NCBI GenBank assembly: GCA_018402635.1 | Contig: JAGYIP010000005.1 | Location: forward strand, 62,001 to 126,000 | DNA from: Burkholderiaceae bacterium | GTDB lineage: Bacteria; Pseudomonadota; Gammaproteobacteria; Burkholderiales; Burkholderiaceae_A | Length of the DNA: 64,000 bases | Direction of reading: 5' to 3' | Shown here: positions 1 to 12,651 of the stretch, in pieces | Position numbering within the stretch: position 1 is the stretch's first letter | Layout: every line of letters starts with the position of its first letter | The notes under the pieces: model-generated | What the model was told of the DNA's origin: nothing | Seen by the model: the letters and a program-made list of their open reading frames with translations, nothing else | Database searches by the model: none | Position numbers and translations under genes: made by a program

Positions 1-410
1 ATGGATGGTTCGGACGGTATCTGAGAGAGGTTAACAGCGGGCAGAGGCAGCCATCCGGGCTTTCGGTGCTCGGCCACAACCGTGGTGAAGATGCCACCAC
101 GCACGTACCACTTGGCGGTTAGTCGCATGAATCGTGGGTCGGTGGCCGTCACCATGGCATCGAGAATCTCGTTGGTGACCGCCTCATGAAAGGCGCCGCG
201 ATTGCGGAAGGACCATGCGAAGAGCTTTAGGGCTTTGAGCTCAAGGTTGCGCCCATCGGGAATGTAGTCAAGCACCAAAGTCGCAAAGTCGGGCTGGCCG
301 GTGAGGGGACAGAGGCAGGTGAATTCAGGAATTTCAATGTGAACCCGGTAGTCCCGTTGAGGGGCTGGGTTTGCAAAGGTTTCAAGCGAGGTAGCGGGCG
401 AACTTGGCAT
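1..410 (-). CDS. queF: NADPH-dependent preQ0 reductase QueF, 3' end cut by window
   Basis: QueF reduces 7-cyano-7-deazaguanine to preQ1 in queuosine biosynthesis. Reading the minus strand from the ATG at 410 gives about 136 residues. It contains [12 protein letters not shown] at residues 31-42, with the expected catalytic Cys34 and Asp41, then ELKALKLF near 57 and [10 protein letters not shown] near 67-76. The C-terminal part has the RGGI and [10 protein letters not shown] pattern seen in short proteobacterial QueF proteins. The length is that of the single-domain type I enzyme, so only the last few residues should be missing. It is divergent from smc across a 177-base gap. I see no preQ1 riboswitch in front of it. 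Confidence 0.9.
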   Translation of the reverse strand, partial: MPSSPATSLETFANPAPQRDYRVHIEIPEFTCLCPLTGQPDFATLVLDYIPDGRNLELKALKLFAWSFRNRGAFHEAVTNEILDAMVTATDPRFMRLTAKWYVRGGIFTTVVAEHRKPGWLPLPAVNLSQIPSEPS

Positions 411-482
411 TGGAGGATTGGTTTGAGGGTTAGGTTGGCAAAAGGCATTAATTAGACGAAGTTAGCTAGAAGATAGGCGACG

Positions 483-510
483 TTTAACGCCTTAGCCCGA
501 GTGGTATTAT
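483..510 (+). promoter_or_regulatory. possible smc promoter in the queF/smc gap
   Basis: The gap 411-587 lies between divergent queF and smc. TATTAT at 505-510 could be a -10 box, with a weak TTTAAC at 483-488 at 16-bp spacing. I see no other gene or strong structure there. The assignment is tentative. Confidence 0.2.
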
Positions 511-587
511 ACGAAGCTTCACCCTTGCGGGGCTTGGCGTTGCTCTGCCCTAGTATTTCTAGCAATTCTCTTTAGCTTACCGTTATT

Positions 588-3500
588 ATGCGACTCACCC
601 AAATCCGATTAGCCGGGTTTAAATCTTTTGTGGACCCAACGGGTCTGCAGTTTACTCGCCAACGGGTGGGCATCGTGGGGCCCAATGGTTGCGGAAAAAG
701 CAACCTTATTGACGCGGTACGTTGGGTGCTTGGTGAGTCAAAGGCCTCAGAGCTTCGCGGCGAGTCCATGCACGACGTCATTTTTAATGGCTCGGCAAGT
801 CGCAAGCCTGCAGGGCGTTCAAGCGTTGAGCTTATTTTCGATAATTCGCTTGGCCGTCTTGGTGGTCCCTGGGGAAGGTTTGCCGAGCTTTCAGTTAAGC
901 GCGTGCTTGCCCGTGATGGTCAGTCGTCCTACACCATCAATGGCCAGTCGGTTCGCCGAAAAGACGTCTACGACATCTTCTTAGGAACAGGGCTTGGTCC
1001 TCGTGCCTACGCCATCATTGGTCAGGGCATGATTTCTCGGGTGATTGAGTCGCGCCCCGAAGAGCTTCGGGTCTTTCTTGAAGAAGCCGCGGGTGTTTCT
1101 AAATACCGCGAGCGGCGCAAAGAAACAGAGCATCGGCTTGCCGATGCGCGTGAAAACCTTGCCCGGGTGGACGACATTCGGCTTGAACTTGAAAAGCGGG
1201 TCGAGGTTCTGTCTGCGCAGGCCTCGGTGGCAGAAAAGTACAACCAACTTACATCCACTAAGCGCACAAGGCAGACGGTGTTGCTGGCCGTGCGCTCCTC
1301 GGAATTGCAGCATGCCCAGCGTCGTTACTCTGCCGAGCGGCTTGAGGCCGAAAAGCTGCTTGAGGCTGTTCGCACACAACAGGCGGCTTTGTTGCGCGAG
1401 CGCGAGGTTCTTGATGCCCGCTATGTGGAACTGCAGGCCAACCTTCAGTCGGTTCAGGCCTCCGTCTTTGAGTTAAATACCGCTGTTGCGCGTCGAGAGA
1501 CGGAAGATCGCTCGCTCACGCAGATTCGTGATCGCTCCATTGCGCTTCAGTCTGAGGCGCGTGAGAGCCTTGAACAAATTCAGTCCCAGTATCAAAGGTC
1601 TATTAGTGCACTCAAAGAGGCGCAAGCGTCTCTTGAGACGATTCGCTCAGAGCTCGCTAAGCGACTTTCCGACCGTGATACCGCCCGTCAGGCCGTGCGC
1701 CCCATTGAAGAGGCCGTTGAAGAACTTGGCAATCAGTTGTCTGAATCCAAAGCCACCCTCGCTGCAGCCGATGCCGACATTCGTGGCATCGCCACGCGTA
1801 TTCAAGAGACATCGGGCCGAGAGCTTCAGTTAAAGGGCCGGCTTGAAGAGCTTCAGCAACAAAGACAGCAACTTGAAAAGCTTGATGAGTCGGCACTAAG
1901 CGCAATTCGTCAACAGCATGCCGAGGCCTTGGAACTCGCTGAGCTTGCGGGTGCCGACCACCGCACCCTGGTCGATCGGGTTGCTCAGGCCGATCAGTCC
2001 GTGGTTCAGGCCAGGGCCCAGGTGCAGCAGACCACGCTTGCCCTTGAAAAGTCTCGGGCAAGTCTCGCGGCCAACACTGAGGCGCTCCAGAAGGTCTCAG
2101 CCAGAGAGCAATTAACCGGCTGGCTTGAGGAACAGGCGCTTACAGAGGCCAAGGCTGTCTGGTCGGAACTCTCTGTGCGCCCGGGTTCCGAGCGTGCCAT
2201 TGAGGCCGCCCTGGGGGATCGTCTGTCGGCCTTAGGCATTGAGGCCTCAGCGCTTGAGTCGCTTTTGCGTTCGGCCGAGCCTCCTTCGCGCATCGGCCTG
2301 CACTGGTCTGACTCAGTTGCCGGTCTGTCCAACGCGGCAGAGCCCGATGATGCGCTGTCTCAAGAAATTCAAGGCGAAGGCCCAGTGGCCGACCGATGCA
2401 GGCAGTGGCTCAAAGGCTTTCGCCGTGCCGACTCCTTTCGGCAGGCTGCTGAAAATCGGGGGCGATTGGCCGAAGGCGAGTTCTGGGTAAGTCCTGAGGG
2501 CCATATTATTCGCCCCGGTGAGCTACGCTTTTTTGCAAAAGACTCCCCTGACTCCGGTGTTTTAAAGCTTAAGGCGAAGGTCGAGTCACTTGAACGCGAC
2601 TGCAGGCGTCAAGAACTCTCTGCCCAAGAGGCGCTTGATCTGTTGTCACGTCGCGAAGATACACACCAGGCGCTGCGTCGCCAGGCGGCAAATGCACAAG
2701 AGACGGAGTCCAGAGCCCGGCAGCGTGTCCATGAGCTCGAACTTGCGCAGCTTAAACTCACCCAGAAGGCAGAGCGCCTGCAGGCGAAAGAAAAAGACCT
2801 GCACGATGCCGAGGCTCGTTTGAACGACGAGGCCGATCAACTTTCCCAACGTATGGAGACCCTGCAGGCTGAACAGAAAACAGCCTCTGAGGCTGCCGAC
2901 CAGCTTCGCGATTCCTTAGCCCAGATTCAGGCGCGGCTTGATCAGTCGGGTCAGCGCCTGCAGCTTGCCCGGCAGTCTTTGCTTGAGAAAGACAGCGTTT
3001 TGCAGGAGTCACTGCTAGCAGAGCGCTCCCTTAAGGAGAGGTGCTCGGGTCTGCAGGAGGCGGCGGCAAGCCTTGAGCAGCGGGGCAGTGAGACCGAAGA
3101 GCAGTTGTCCCGCCTGTCAGAAGAGCTTGAGGACGCGGTGAGCCAGCTTGCGCAAAGCAGCCTTCAGTCCTTGCTTGCCGAGCGAGTGGCCCGTGAGGCC
3201 TCTTTAGGTCAGGCCAGGCAGCTCGCCGAGCAGGCTGCAGACGTTCTGCGCCAGAAAGACGAGCAGCGACTCACGCTAGAGCGAGAGTCCGACCCGCTGC
3301 GAGAGCGAACGATTCAGGCTGACACAGCCCTAGCAGGTGCCCAGGCAGCCCTTGAGCAGATAAGCCAGCAAATCTCTGAATCGGGGCTCGAGGTCGATGC
3401 CCTTATTCAAAGCTGGCCCGAGCATATGCCCCCACCGGAACTGCCCTCGGCCTCGAGTCTTCAGGCCGAGATCAACCGGCTTCAGCGAGAAGTTGATGCG

Positions 3501-4121
3501 CTTGGCGCCGTTAACCTTGCAGCCCTTGCGGAACTTGAGCAGGCCAACGAACGACAGACCTTTCTTAAGGCCCAGGCCGATGACCTTCAGGGTGCAGTCG
3601 AGACACTCGAGGACGCCATTCGCAAAATCGATCGCGAGAGTCGCGCCCTTTTGCAGTCAACCTATGACACGGTTAATGATAATTTCGGTCGTCTTTTCCC
3701 AACATTGTTTGGGGGTGGTGAGGCAAGGCTTGTTCTGACCGGAGAGGAAATTTTAGACAGTGGCATTCAGGTCATGGCCCAGCCTCCTGGCAAGAAGAAC
3801 ACGACCATTCACCTGCTTTCGGGTGGCGAAAAAACACTTACGGCCATTGCCCTTGTGTTTGCGCTGTTCCAATTAAACCCCGCACCCTTTTGTCTGTTGG
3901 ACGAGGTCGATGCACCGCTTGATGATCCCAATACCGAGAGGCTCTGTCGGCTCATTGAGAAAATGTCCGAAGCAACCCAGTTCATCTTCATTACGCACAA
4001 CAAAATATCCATGGAGCTTGCTGAGCACCTCGTGGGTGTGACCATGCAAGAGCAGGGCGTCTCGCGGCTTGTTGCGGTTGACCTTGATATGGCAAGCAGC
4101 TTTGTGCGGGATGCTGCCTAG
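588..4121 (+). CDS. smc: chromosome segregation protein SMC
   Basis: SMC is the ATPase of the condensin-like complex that compacts and segregates the chromosome. The 1177-residue protein has the full architecture. Walker A GPNGCGKSN is at residues 31-39. Long coiled-coil arms rich in Glu, Gln, Leu and Arg follow, and a hinge begins near residue 510. A second coiled coil leads to the ABC signature LLSGGEKT at about 1076-1083 and Walker B CLLDEVD with Asp1105 and Glu1106. The length is normal for the family. zipA starts 3 bases after the stop and ligA follows, an order typical of betaproteobacteria. No scpA or scpB is present in the window. Confidence 0.97.
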   Translation: MRLTQIRLAGFKSFVDPTGLQFTRQRVGIVGPNGCGKSNLIDAVRWVLGESKASELRGESMHDVIFNGSASRKPAGRSSVELIFDNSLGRLGGPWGRFAELSVKRVLARDGQSSYTINGQSVRRKDVYDIFLGTGLGPRAYAIIGQGMISRVIESRPEELRVFLEEAAGVSKYRERRKETEHRLADARENLARVDDIRLELEKRVEVLSAQASVAEKYNQLTSTKRTRQTVLLAVRSSELQHAQRRYSAERLEAEKLLEAVRTQQAALLREREVLDARYVELQANLQSVQASVFELNTAVARRETEDRSLTQIRDRSIALQSEARESLEQIQSQYQRSISALKEAQASLETIRSELAKRLSDRDTARQAVRPIEEAVEELGNQLSESKATLAAADADIRGIATRIQETSGRELQLKGRLEELQQQRQQLEKLDESALSAIRQQHAEALELAELAGADHRTLVDRVAQADQSVVQARAQVQQTTLALEKSRASLAANTEALQKVSAREQLTGWLEEQALTEAKAVWSELSVRPGSERAIEAALGDRLSALGIEASALESLLRSAEPPSRIGLHWSDSVAGLSNAAEPDDALSQEIQGEGPVADRCRQWLKGFRRADSFRQAAENRGRLAEGEFWVSPEGHIIRPGELRFFAKDSPDSGVLKLKAKVESLERDCRRQELSAQEALDLLSRREDTHQALRRQAANAQETESRARQRVHELELAQLKLTQKAERLQAKEKDLHDAEARLNDEADQLSQRMETLQAEQKTASEAADQLRDSLAQIQARLDQSGQRLQLARQSLLEKDSVLQESLLAERSLKERCSGLQEAAASLEQRGSETEEQLSRLSEELEDAVSQLAQSSLQSLLAERVAREASLGQARQLAEQAADVLRQKDEQRLTLERESDPLRERTIQADTALAGAQAALEQISQQISESGLEVDALIQSWPEHMPPPELPSASSLQAEINRLQREVDALGAVNLAALAELEQANERQTFLKAQADDLQGAVETLEDAIRKIDRESRALLQSTYDTVNDNFGRLFPTLFGGGEARLVLTGEEILDSGIQVMAQPPGKKNTTIHLLSGGEKTLTAIALVFALFQLNPAPFCLLDEVDAPLDDPNTERLCRLIEKMSEATQFIFITHNKISMELAEHLVGVTMQEQGVSRLVAVDLDMASSFVRDAA

Positions 4122-4124
4122 CCT

Positions 4125-5132
4125 GTGATGGACGCACCTGGCTGGGACTCCCTTTGGGTAGCCCTTGGTCTATTAGCCCTAGGACTGCTTCTGGCGGTTG
4201 CTTTTCACAGCTTTATCGAACTGCGACAGCATCGCAAGCCTGGTGGGTCTAGTGGTCTTTTTGCCCGAGCGGCGCCGGCTAGTTCAAATGACGATGCCTT
4301 GTTGTCTGACCCGAATTCTTCCACTGACGAGCTTTCAACTCCAGTTCCTCCGTTCGCCTTAGCGGCAGGTCAGAGGGCTGAGGCCGAGCATTGGAAAGGA
4401 CCCACATCCTTCGAGCTCGCCATAGAGTTTGAATGCCTTGGTCGTATGCCAGAGCCAACCCTGGAAGAGCTGCGTACCGTGCGGCGAATTGGCTCAAAGC
4501 CAGTGCGTTGCATTGAGGGTCCCGGGTTTCATCAGGCCTGCCTATCCATTGCCCTTGCGGGTCGTTCGGGGTTTTTGAATCTGCTTGAGCTCGATGAGTT
4601 CTCTGCGCGTTGCGAGGAGCTTGCTGGCTCGCTTGAGCTCACCATTACCAGTGCGCCGCTCGATGCCTCCGAGGTTATTCGTCTTGCTCGGCAGGCAGAG
4701 GAGCGCCTGCTTGAGATCGACGCCCAGGTTCAGTTCAGCCTCGTCACCGATCGGCCGCCCAGCCTACGCGCCATTGAGCAGGCTGCTCAGCATGCGGGGC
4801 TATTGGCCTGGGGCGAGGGCCGTTTCTTTATGCAAGAGCAGGGCTCCGATGACGTTGTCTTTAGTGTCCTGCCGGGGGATCAAGGCGCGTTGCTGGGCTT
4901 CATGATGGACCTGCCGCGTGTGCAAGAGCCTGTGGAGGCCTGGTCTGCCATGGTTGAGGCGGCAAAGGTTTTTCAGCAAAGCCTAGGAGGGCAGTTGGTG
5001 GATGAGCGCAATGCCGTGCTCGATGACAAGGCCTTTGGCTATGTTGGTCAGCAGATTCAAGACAGGGCTCGTGTCTTTGTTGAGGCAGGCCTGGTGCCTG
5101 GTGACGACTTTACCAAGCGAATTTTTACCTAG
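4125..5132 (+). CDS. zipA: cell division protein ZipA-like (FtsZ-binding C-terminal domain)
   Basis: ZipA anchors FtsZ to the inner membrane at the division septum. The 335-residue protein starts with one hydrophobic segment (residues about 9-29) followed by a basic stretch, as expected for an N-terminal membrane anchor. A low-complexity Ser/Pro linker follows, then a C-terminal ZipA/FtsZ-binding type domain from about residue 190. The gene starts with GTG at 4125 or ATG at 4128, 3 bases after smc. Its position between smc and ligA supports the call, because ZipA homologues in betaproteobacteria are divergent in sequence. Confidence 0.85.
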   Translation: MMDAPGWDSLWVALGLLALGLLLAVAFHSFIELRQHRKPGGSSGLFARAAPASSNDDALLSDPNSSTDELSTPVPPFALAAGQRAEAEHWKGPTSFELAIEFECLGRMPEPTLEELRTVRRIGSKPVRCIEGPGFHQACLSIALAGRSGFLNLLELDEFSARCEELAGSLELTITSAPLDASEVIRLARQAEERLLEIDAQVQFSLVTDRPPSLRAIEQAAQHAGLLAWGEGRFFMQEQGSDDVVFSVLPGDQGALLGFMMDLPRVQEPVEAWSAMVEAAKVFQQSLGGQLVDERNAVLDDKAFGYVGQQIQDRARVFVEAGLVPGDDFTKRIFT

Positions 5133-5144
5133 GCTTTTCAGTAA

Positions 5145-8145
<3,001 letters not shown>

Positions 8146-8154
<9 letters not shown>

Positions 8155-8194
8155 TCATTAGTCATTAGTCATTCATCATTCGCAATTCGTCATT
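8146..8194. repeat. seven degenerate 7-bp tandem units across the galU stop
   Basis: Seven consecutive heptamers fill 8146-8194: AATCATT, three exact AGTCATT units, then CATCATT, CGCAATT and CGTCATT. The first unit is the end of galU and its stop codon. The array fills nearly the whole gap to the convergent glnD stop at 8199. Since 7 is not a multiple of 3, the repeated TAG falls in all three plus-strand frames, and the complement supplies TAA and TGA on the other strand. Confidence 0.85.
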
Positions 8195-8198
8195 CGCC

Positions 8199-10859
8199 TT
8201 AGGCTGCAAGCGCCTGACTAGCCCCTACCGCGCTCAGTAGGTCTGCCTCAAGCCTAACCTGGAAGGCCTCGCGCTCAAGCCCGGCGCCCTTGATCAAAAA
8301 AATGTCTTCCGCCCGCTCGCCAAGCGTTGCAACCCGTGCCGCGTGGATGGTGATTTTGTGCTGCGTAAGGCAACGCGAAATGGAGTACAGAAGGCCTGGC
8401 CGATCGGTTGCAACGATGGTGAGAATGTAGAACTCTTGTCGGGCATCGGGTGCGAGCGTGACCGAGGCTGGAATGGGGAAGTGCCGCGACTGGCGTGACT
8501 GGCGGCCTTGGCCAATGGCCGGCAGTGCCGAATTCGAGTTAAGCCAGGCAGGCAGTCCAGCCTCAATGAGGCTTAGCATCTCACGGGAGTGGCCCGGATA
8601 GGCCTGATGATCAAGCACGAAGGCATCCAGGGCGTAACCGGTGCGAGTCGTGTGAATACGGGCGTCAAGAACCGGAAGGTTCTGCTGGTAGAAGTAGGCG
8701 GTAATTCTTGCAAAGAGTTCGTCAGAGTCGTTGGTGTAGACCGCAACCTGCAGGCCCTCCTGTTCGGGGGCGAGCCGAGCAAAGACACGTGGCCCTGATG
8801 CAGTGACCGGATAGGCAAGATGCCGTGCATGCCAGGCAATTTCAGCTGCCGAATGCCTTTGAAAATAGCTTGCCTCAAGCCCACGCCAGAAAATACGGGC
8901 AGGCTCAGCCGGCTGCCCAAGCTGAAAAAGCGCCTGCTCGGCCTGTTCTCGTTTGTTGCTGGTGCTCTGGCCAAGTAGAGTCTGGGCCGATTGTAAGAAG
9001 TTACCCTTGCCGCGCGCCTTAATCAGCGCAAGTGATTTCTGGTAGAGCTCCTCAAGAAGTTTGGCCTTCCAGGCATTCCAAACCTTCGGGCTTGTCCCGC
9101 GAATATCTGAAACTGTAAGCGCATAAAGGGCCTTGAGTTGCTCTTCCGTCTTTACAAGATCCACAAAACGATGAATGACATCGGGGTCGGCGAGGTCCTG
9201 CTTCTGTGCAAAGGATGACATTGAGAGATGCTCCCGAACCAGAAAGACAAGAAGATCTTGGTCGTTTTGACTGAGTCCGTAGTTCTTCGAAAAGCGAATG
9301 ACCTCTTTTGCACCCAGGTTGGAATGATCGCCACCACGCCCCTTGGCGATGTCATGAAAGAGGGCAGCCAAATACAGCCGCCAGGCCTCGGGAAGTTCTT
9401 CCACCAGTTCCGTAAGCAAGGGGAATTCGTGGGCATACTCGTGCATGTGCAGGCGTCGAAGGTTGCGAATGACCTGCAGAATGTGCTGATCGACCGTGTA
9501 GACATGGAACAGGTCATGCTGCATCTGGCCCACAATTCGACGAAAAACAGGCAGCATCCGACCCAATATCCCTAGGTCGTTCATGATGCGAAGGGCATGA
9601 ACAATGCCCCTTGGCTGCTTAAAAATTTCTATAAACAGTGCCTTGTGTTCGGGCCTCTCACGAAATTCACGATCGACAAGCTCCCTGTTGTTCCAAAGCG
9701 ATCGAAGCGTTCGTGCGGTCATTGCGCGGTGGCTGCTTTCTTTTTGCATGACCAGAAAGCTCTTCAGTAAGAGCGAGGGGTTTTCCTTAAAAATGGTCTC
9801 GTCACGAATATCAAGAAGCCCTCGGTCCTCATAGAAATAGTCGTCAATCTTTCTCGCCGCAGGGTGTCTCTTGCCGTCTGCCGATTGTGGCGAGGAAGAG
9901 GCGCTTTCAAAAGCCTTCGAACCGGGGCCGTCGAGTTCAGCAAGTAAGATTGCTGTGACTTTGTAAATAACCTTTGCCGCCCGGTAGTAACGTTGCATCA
10001 ACAGCTCACTTGCCCGGCGACCTTTCGTGGCCTCTATGCCAAGCTGCGCCGCAAGCCGATTCTGAAGGTCAAAGACCAGGCGGTCTTCTCTGCGATTGGC
10101 CAGAAGGTGCAACTGCGCTCGCAGGTTAAGTAAAACGGTCTGTTGCTGTTGCAGCTGGCGAGATTCTTCGGGGGTAAGCAGCCCTCTGGCCTCAAGCGCC
10201 TTCCAGCTCGTTCCAACACCTAAGGCGGTGGCAATCCAGCGAATGACCTGCAGGTCACGAAGACCGCCCGGGCTTTCTTTGATATTGGGTTCAAGTGAAT
10301 AGGGGGAGTCCTGAAAGCGAGCATGCCTCTGGCGCAGTTCGAGCTTCTTTCCTTGAACAAACCAGTCGAGGCTGATGGCCGACTGCCAACGTGCTTGAAG
10401 CTGGCTAAGAAGGGCTTGGGGCCCAGCAAGCAGGCGCGACTCGAGCAAGGCAGTGGCAACGGTTAAGTCGTTCTGGGCCTGATGAATGCATTCGTCGACA
10501 TCTCGGACACTGTGCCCAGCATCAAGTCCAATGTCCCAAAGCCCCGTCACAAAGCCCGAAATGGACGCCTCGTATTGCCTTGCATGGCTGGCATGCGGCA
10601 AGAGAATAAGAAGGTCAATGTCTGAATAAGGGGCAAGCTCGCCACGACCATATCCACCGACAGCGACAAGAGCAATTTCTTCAAGGCCTGCCTCTGCCCA
10701 AAGCAAATTGACGCAGTCATCGATGGCCTGACTTAACTGCTGGCTAAGTTGAAGCGGGTTGCCATGGCCGTGCCAGCCAACGGCATTTTGGCTGCGACAG
10801 TCTTTGACCTGCTGCCGAAGCTGTTGAACTACAGAAGGTTCTGTAGAGGCTTTTGCCAC
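8199..10859 (-). CDS. glnD: bifunctional [protein-PII] uridylyltransferase/UMP-removing enzyme GlnD
   Basis: GlnD senses glutamine and attaches or removes UMP on PII proteins, controlling nitrogen assimilation. The 886-residue protein has the nucleotidyltransferase motif GGYGRGELAPYSDID at residues 68-82, the HD-domain motif FHDIAKGRGGDHS near residue 500, which carries the UMP-removing activity, and two C-terminal ACT domains (about 705-785 and 815-886) for glutamine sensing. The length is normal. It lies 60 bases downstream of map on the same strand and is probably cotranscribed. It converges on galU. Confidence 0.96.
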   Translation of the reverse strand: MAKASTEPSVVQQLRQQVKDCRSQNAVGWHGHGNPLQLSQQLSQAIDDCVNLLWAEAGLEEIALVAVGGYGRGELAPYSDIDLLILLPHASHARQYEASISGFVTGLWDIGLDAGHSVRDVDECIHQAQNDLTVATALLESRLLAGPQALLSQLQARWQSAISLDWFVQGKKLELRQRHARFQDSPYSLEPNIKESPGGLRDLQVIRWIATALGVGTSWKALEARGLLTPEESRQLQQQQTVLLNLRAQLHLLANRREDRLVFDLQNRLAAQLGIEATKGRRASELLMQRYYRAAKVIYKVTAILLAELDGPGSKAFESASSSPQSADGKRHPAARKIDDYFYEDRGLLDIRDETIFKENPSLLLKSFLVMQKESSHRAMTARTLRSLWNNRELVDREFRERPEHKALFIEIFKQPRGIVHALRIMNDLGILGRMLPVFRRIVGQMQHDLFHVYTVDQHILQVIRNLRRLHMHEYAHEFPLLTELVEELPEAWRLYLAALFHDIAKGRGGDHSNLGAKEVIRFSKNYGLSQNDQDLLVFLVREHLSMSSFAQKQDLADPDVIHRFVDLVKTEEQLKALYALTVSDIRGTSPKVWNAWKAKLLEELYQKSLALIKARGKGNFLQSAQTLLGQSTSNKREQAEQALFQLGQPAEPARIFWRGLEASYFQRHSAAEIAWHARHLAYPVTASGPRVFARLAPEQEGLQVAVYTNDSDELFARITAYFYQQNLPVLDARIHTTRTGYALDAFVLDHQAYPGHSREMLSLIEAGLPAWLNSNSALPAIGQGRQSRQSRHFPIPASVTLAPDARQEFYILTIVATDRPGLLYSISRCLTQHKITIHAARVATLGERAEDIFLIKGAGLEREAFQVRLEADLLSAVGASQALAA

Positions 10860-10919
10860 CTCAGCATTGCTGCAAGCCTGGGAGGCATCCGATTTTCTGA
10901 CGATGGGCTCCTTTGGCTC

Positions 10920-11735
10920 TTAGCCTAAGGCGAGGCTTTGGCGGGTTCGCACCCAGTCGGGGCTTCCCGTTGAAACCGTAAGCACCTCAAAGCCCGATTC
11001 GGTGACAAGAATGGTGTGTTCCCACTGGGCCGAAAGGCTGTGATCTTTGGTGACGATGGTCCAGCCATCGGCAAGCTCGCGTATCTCGGGCCGCCCTGCG
11101 TTAATCATGGGCTCGATGGTGAAGGTCATGCCCGCCTGCAGTTTCAAGCCAGTGCCAGGCTTGCCATAGTGAAGAACCTGGGGCTCTTCGTGAAAGACTC
11201 TTCCAATGCCATGGCCACAGAACTCGCGAACAACCGAGTAGCCTGCAGCCTCGGCATGCTGTTGTATGGCATGGCCTATGTCGCCAAGCGTGCGGCCAGG
11301 CGCCACCTGCTCAATACCTCTCCAAAGACACTCATGGGTGATCTCGCATAGGCGTTTGGCCGCAATCGACGGTGCACCCACGAAGAACATACGACTTGTA
11401 TCGCCGTGGTAGCCGTCTTTAATAACCGTGATGTCAACATTTACGATGTCGCCAGCTTTTACGACCTTTGACCCCGGAATGCCATGGCAGACCTGATGAT
11501 TGACCGAGGTGCATACAGACTTGGGGTAGGGCGCATAGCCTGGCGGGCAGTAATTCAGCGGGGCAGGGATGGTCTGTTGAACATTCACCATGTAGTCATG
11601 GCAGAGGCGGTCGATGGCCTCAGTGGTCATTCCTGGGCGAATCTGAGGCGCGAGATGGTCAAGCACCTCGGAGGCAAGCCGGCCAGCAACCCGCATGCCT
11701 TCAATATCTTGAGCTGATTTGATAGAAACTGCCAT
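10920..11735 (-). CDS. map: type I methionine aminopeptidase
   Basis: Map removes the initiator methionine from nascent proteins. The 271-residue protein carries the pita-bread fold ligands in order: His80 (substrate), Asp101, Asp112, His175 in CGHGIGRVFHEEP, Glu208 in FTIEPM and Glu239 in WEHTILVTE. Type I length, with no N-terminal extension. It is divergent from rpsB, the usual arrangement in proteobacteria. The rpsB promoter overlaps the map start codon, so the two transcription starts are very close. Confidence 0.97.
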   Translation of the reverse strand: MAVSIKSAQDIEGMRVAGRLASEVLDHLAPQIRPGMTTEAIDRLCHDYMVNVQQTIPAPLNYCPPGYAPYPKSVCTSVNHQVCHGIPGSKVVKAGDIVNVDITVIKDGYHGDTSRMFFVGAPSIAAKRLCEITHECLWRGIEQVAPGRTLGDIGHAIQQHAEAAGYSVVREFCGHGIGRVFHEEPQVLHYGKPGTGLKLQAGMTFTIEPMINAGRPEIRELADGWTIVTKDHSLSAQWEHTILVTESGFEVLTVSTGSPDWVRTRQSLALG

Positions 11736-11748
11736 AACTGCTTATAAT
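11719..11748 (+). promoter_or_regulatory. sigma70-type promoter of rpsB-tsf
   Basis: TTGATA at 11719-11724 and a perfect TATAAT at 11743-11748 are 18 bp apart and point towards rpsB. The predicted start near 11755 would give a leader of about 93 nucleotides before the rpsB ATG. The -35 side lies in the first codons of the divergent map gene. Confidence 0.7.
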
Positions 11749-11771
11749 TACATGTTTTTTTAAGAAAATGT

Positions 11772-11817
11772 GGCCCTCGATGCAAGGGTGTCTTCTAAAG
11801 AAGACCGTATCGAGGCC
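11772..11817 (+). promoter_or_regulatory. rpsB leader nested hairpin, candidate S2 autoregulatory element
   Basis: The leader can fold into an outer stem (GGCCCTCGAT 11772-11781 with ATCGAGGCC 11809-11817, one bulged C) enclosing a perfect 6-bp stem (GTCTTC 11790-11795, loop TAAA, GAAGAC 11800-11805). It lies between the promoter and the ribosome binding site at 11834-11840. S2 is known in enterobacteria to repress rpsB-tsf through leader RNA; that this structure does the same here is inference. Confidence 0.5.
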
Positions 11818-11847
11818 TAATGCTAACCCTTGCCGGAGAGAAACTCT

Positions 11848-12606
11848 ATGTCAGCCGTATCTATGCGTGAAATGCTCGAAGCCGGTGTCCATTTTGGGCA
11901 CCAGACTCGGTTCTGGAACCCCAAAATGTCTCAGTACATTTTCGGTCATCGCAACAAAATTCACATTATCAACCTTGAGGCCACCGTGGCCAACATGAGT
12001 GATGCCTTGGGCTTTATTCGCAAGCTCTCGTCGCGACGCGGCACTGTGCTGTTTGTGGGCACAAAGCGCGCTTCACGCGAAATCATCCAAGAAGAAGCCA
12101 CCCGCGCCGGTATGCCTTATGTTGATCAGCGCTGGCTTGGTGGCATGCTCACCAACTTCAAAACGGTCAAAACCTCCATCAAACGGCTCAAAGAGATGGA
12201 AGCCGCTGTAGAGGAGGGCGGGCTTGAGCGCATGTCCAAGAAAGAGGGGCTTCGTTTTGAGCGCGAGCTTGAGAAGTTAAAAAAAGGCCTAGGTGGCATT
12301 AAAGATATGAACGGGCTGCCTGATGCCATGTTTGTTGTCGATGTCGGCTATCACAAAATTGCCATTCAAGAGGCGAACAAGCTTGCTATTCCGGTGGTTG
12401 GTGTTGTCGATACAAACCACTCCCCCGAGGGCATCGACTACGTCATTCCGGGTAATGATGATTCAAGCCGTGCTGTTCGTCTTTACGCACGTGCTCTGGC
12501 CGATGCCATTTTGCAGGGCCGTACCGAGGCCGTTTCAGACCTCGTTCAGGCCACTCAAGAATCAGAAGAATTCGTCGAGGTGGATGCGCCCGAGGCCACA
12601 GCCTAA
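11848..12606 (+). CDS. rpsB: 30S ribosomal protein S2
   Basis: S2 is a large protein of the small ribosomal subunit. The 252-residue product starts [20 protein letters not shown] and contains the conserved [10 protein letters not shown] and [19 protein letters not shown] stretches. I chose ATG 11848 over an in-frame ATG at 11830 because GGAGAG at 11835-11840 is well spaced from it and the family begins this way. It forms the usual operon with tsf, 45 bases downstream. Confidence 0.98.
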   Translation: MSAVSMREMLEAGVHFGHQTRFWNPKMSQYIFGHRNKIHIINLEATVANMSDALGFIRKLSSRRGTVLFVGTKRASREIIQEEATRAGMPYVDQRWLGGMLTNFKTVKTSIKRLKEMEAAVEEGGLERMSKKEGLRFERELEKLKKGLGGIKDMNGLPDAMFVVDVGYHKIAIQEANKLAIPVVGVVDTNHSPEGIDYVIPGNDDSSRAVRLYARALADAILQGRTEAVSDLVQATQESEEFVEVDAPEATA

Positions 12607-12651
12607 ATCGCTGCCACTTTTTTGTTTTGACCGCTATTTATGGAGTAAACG

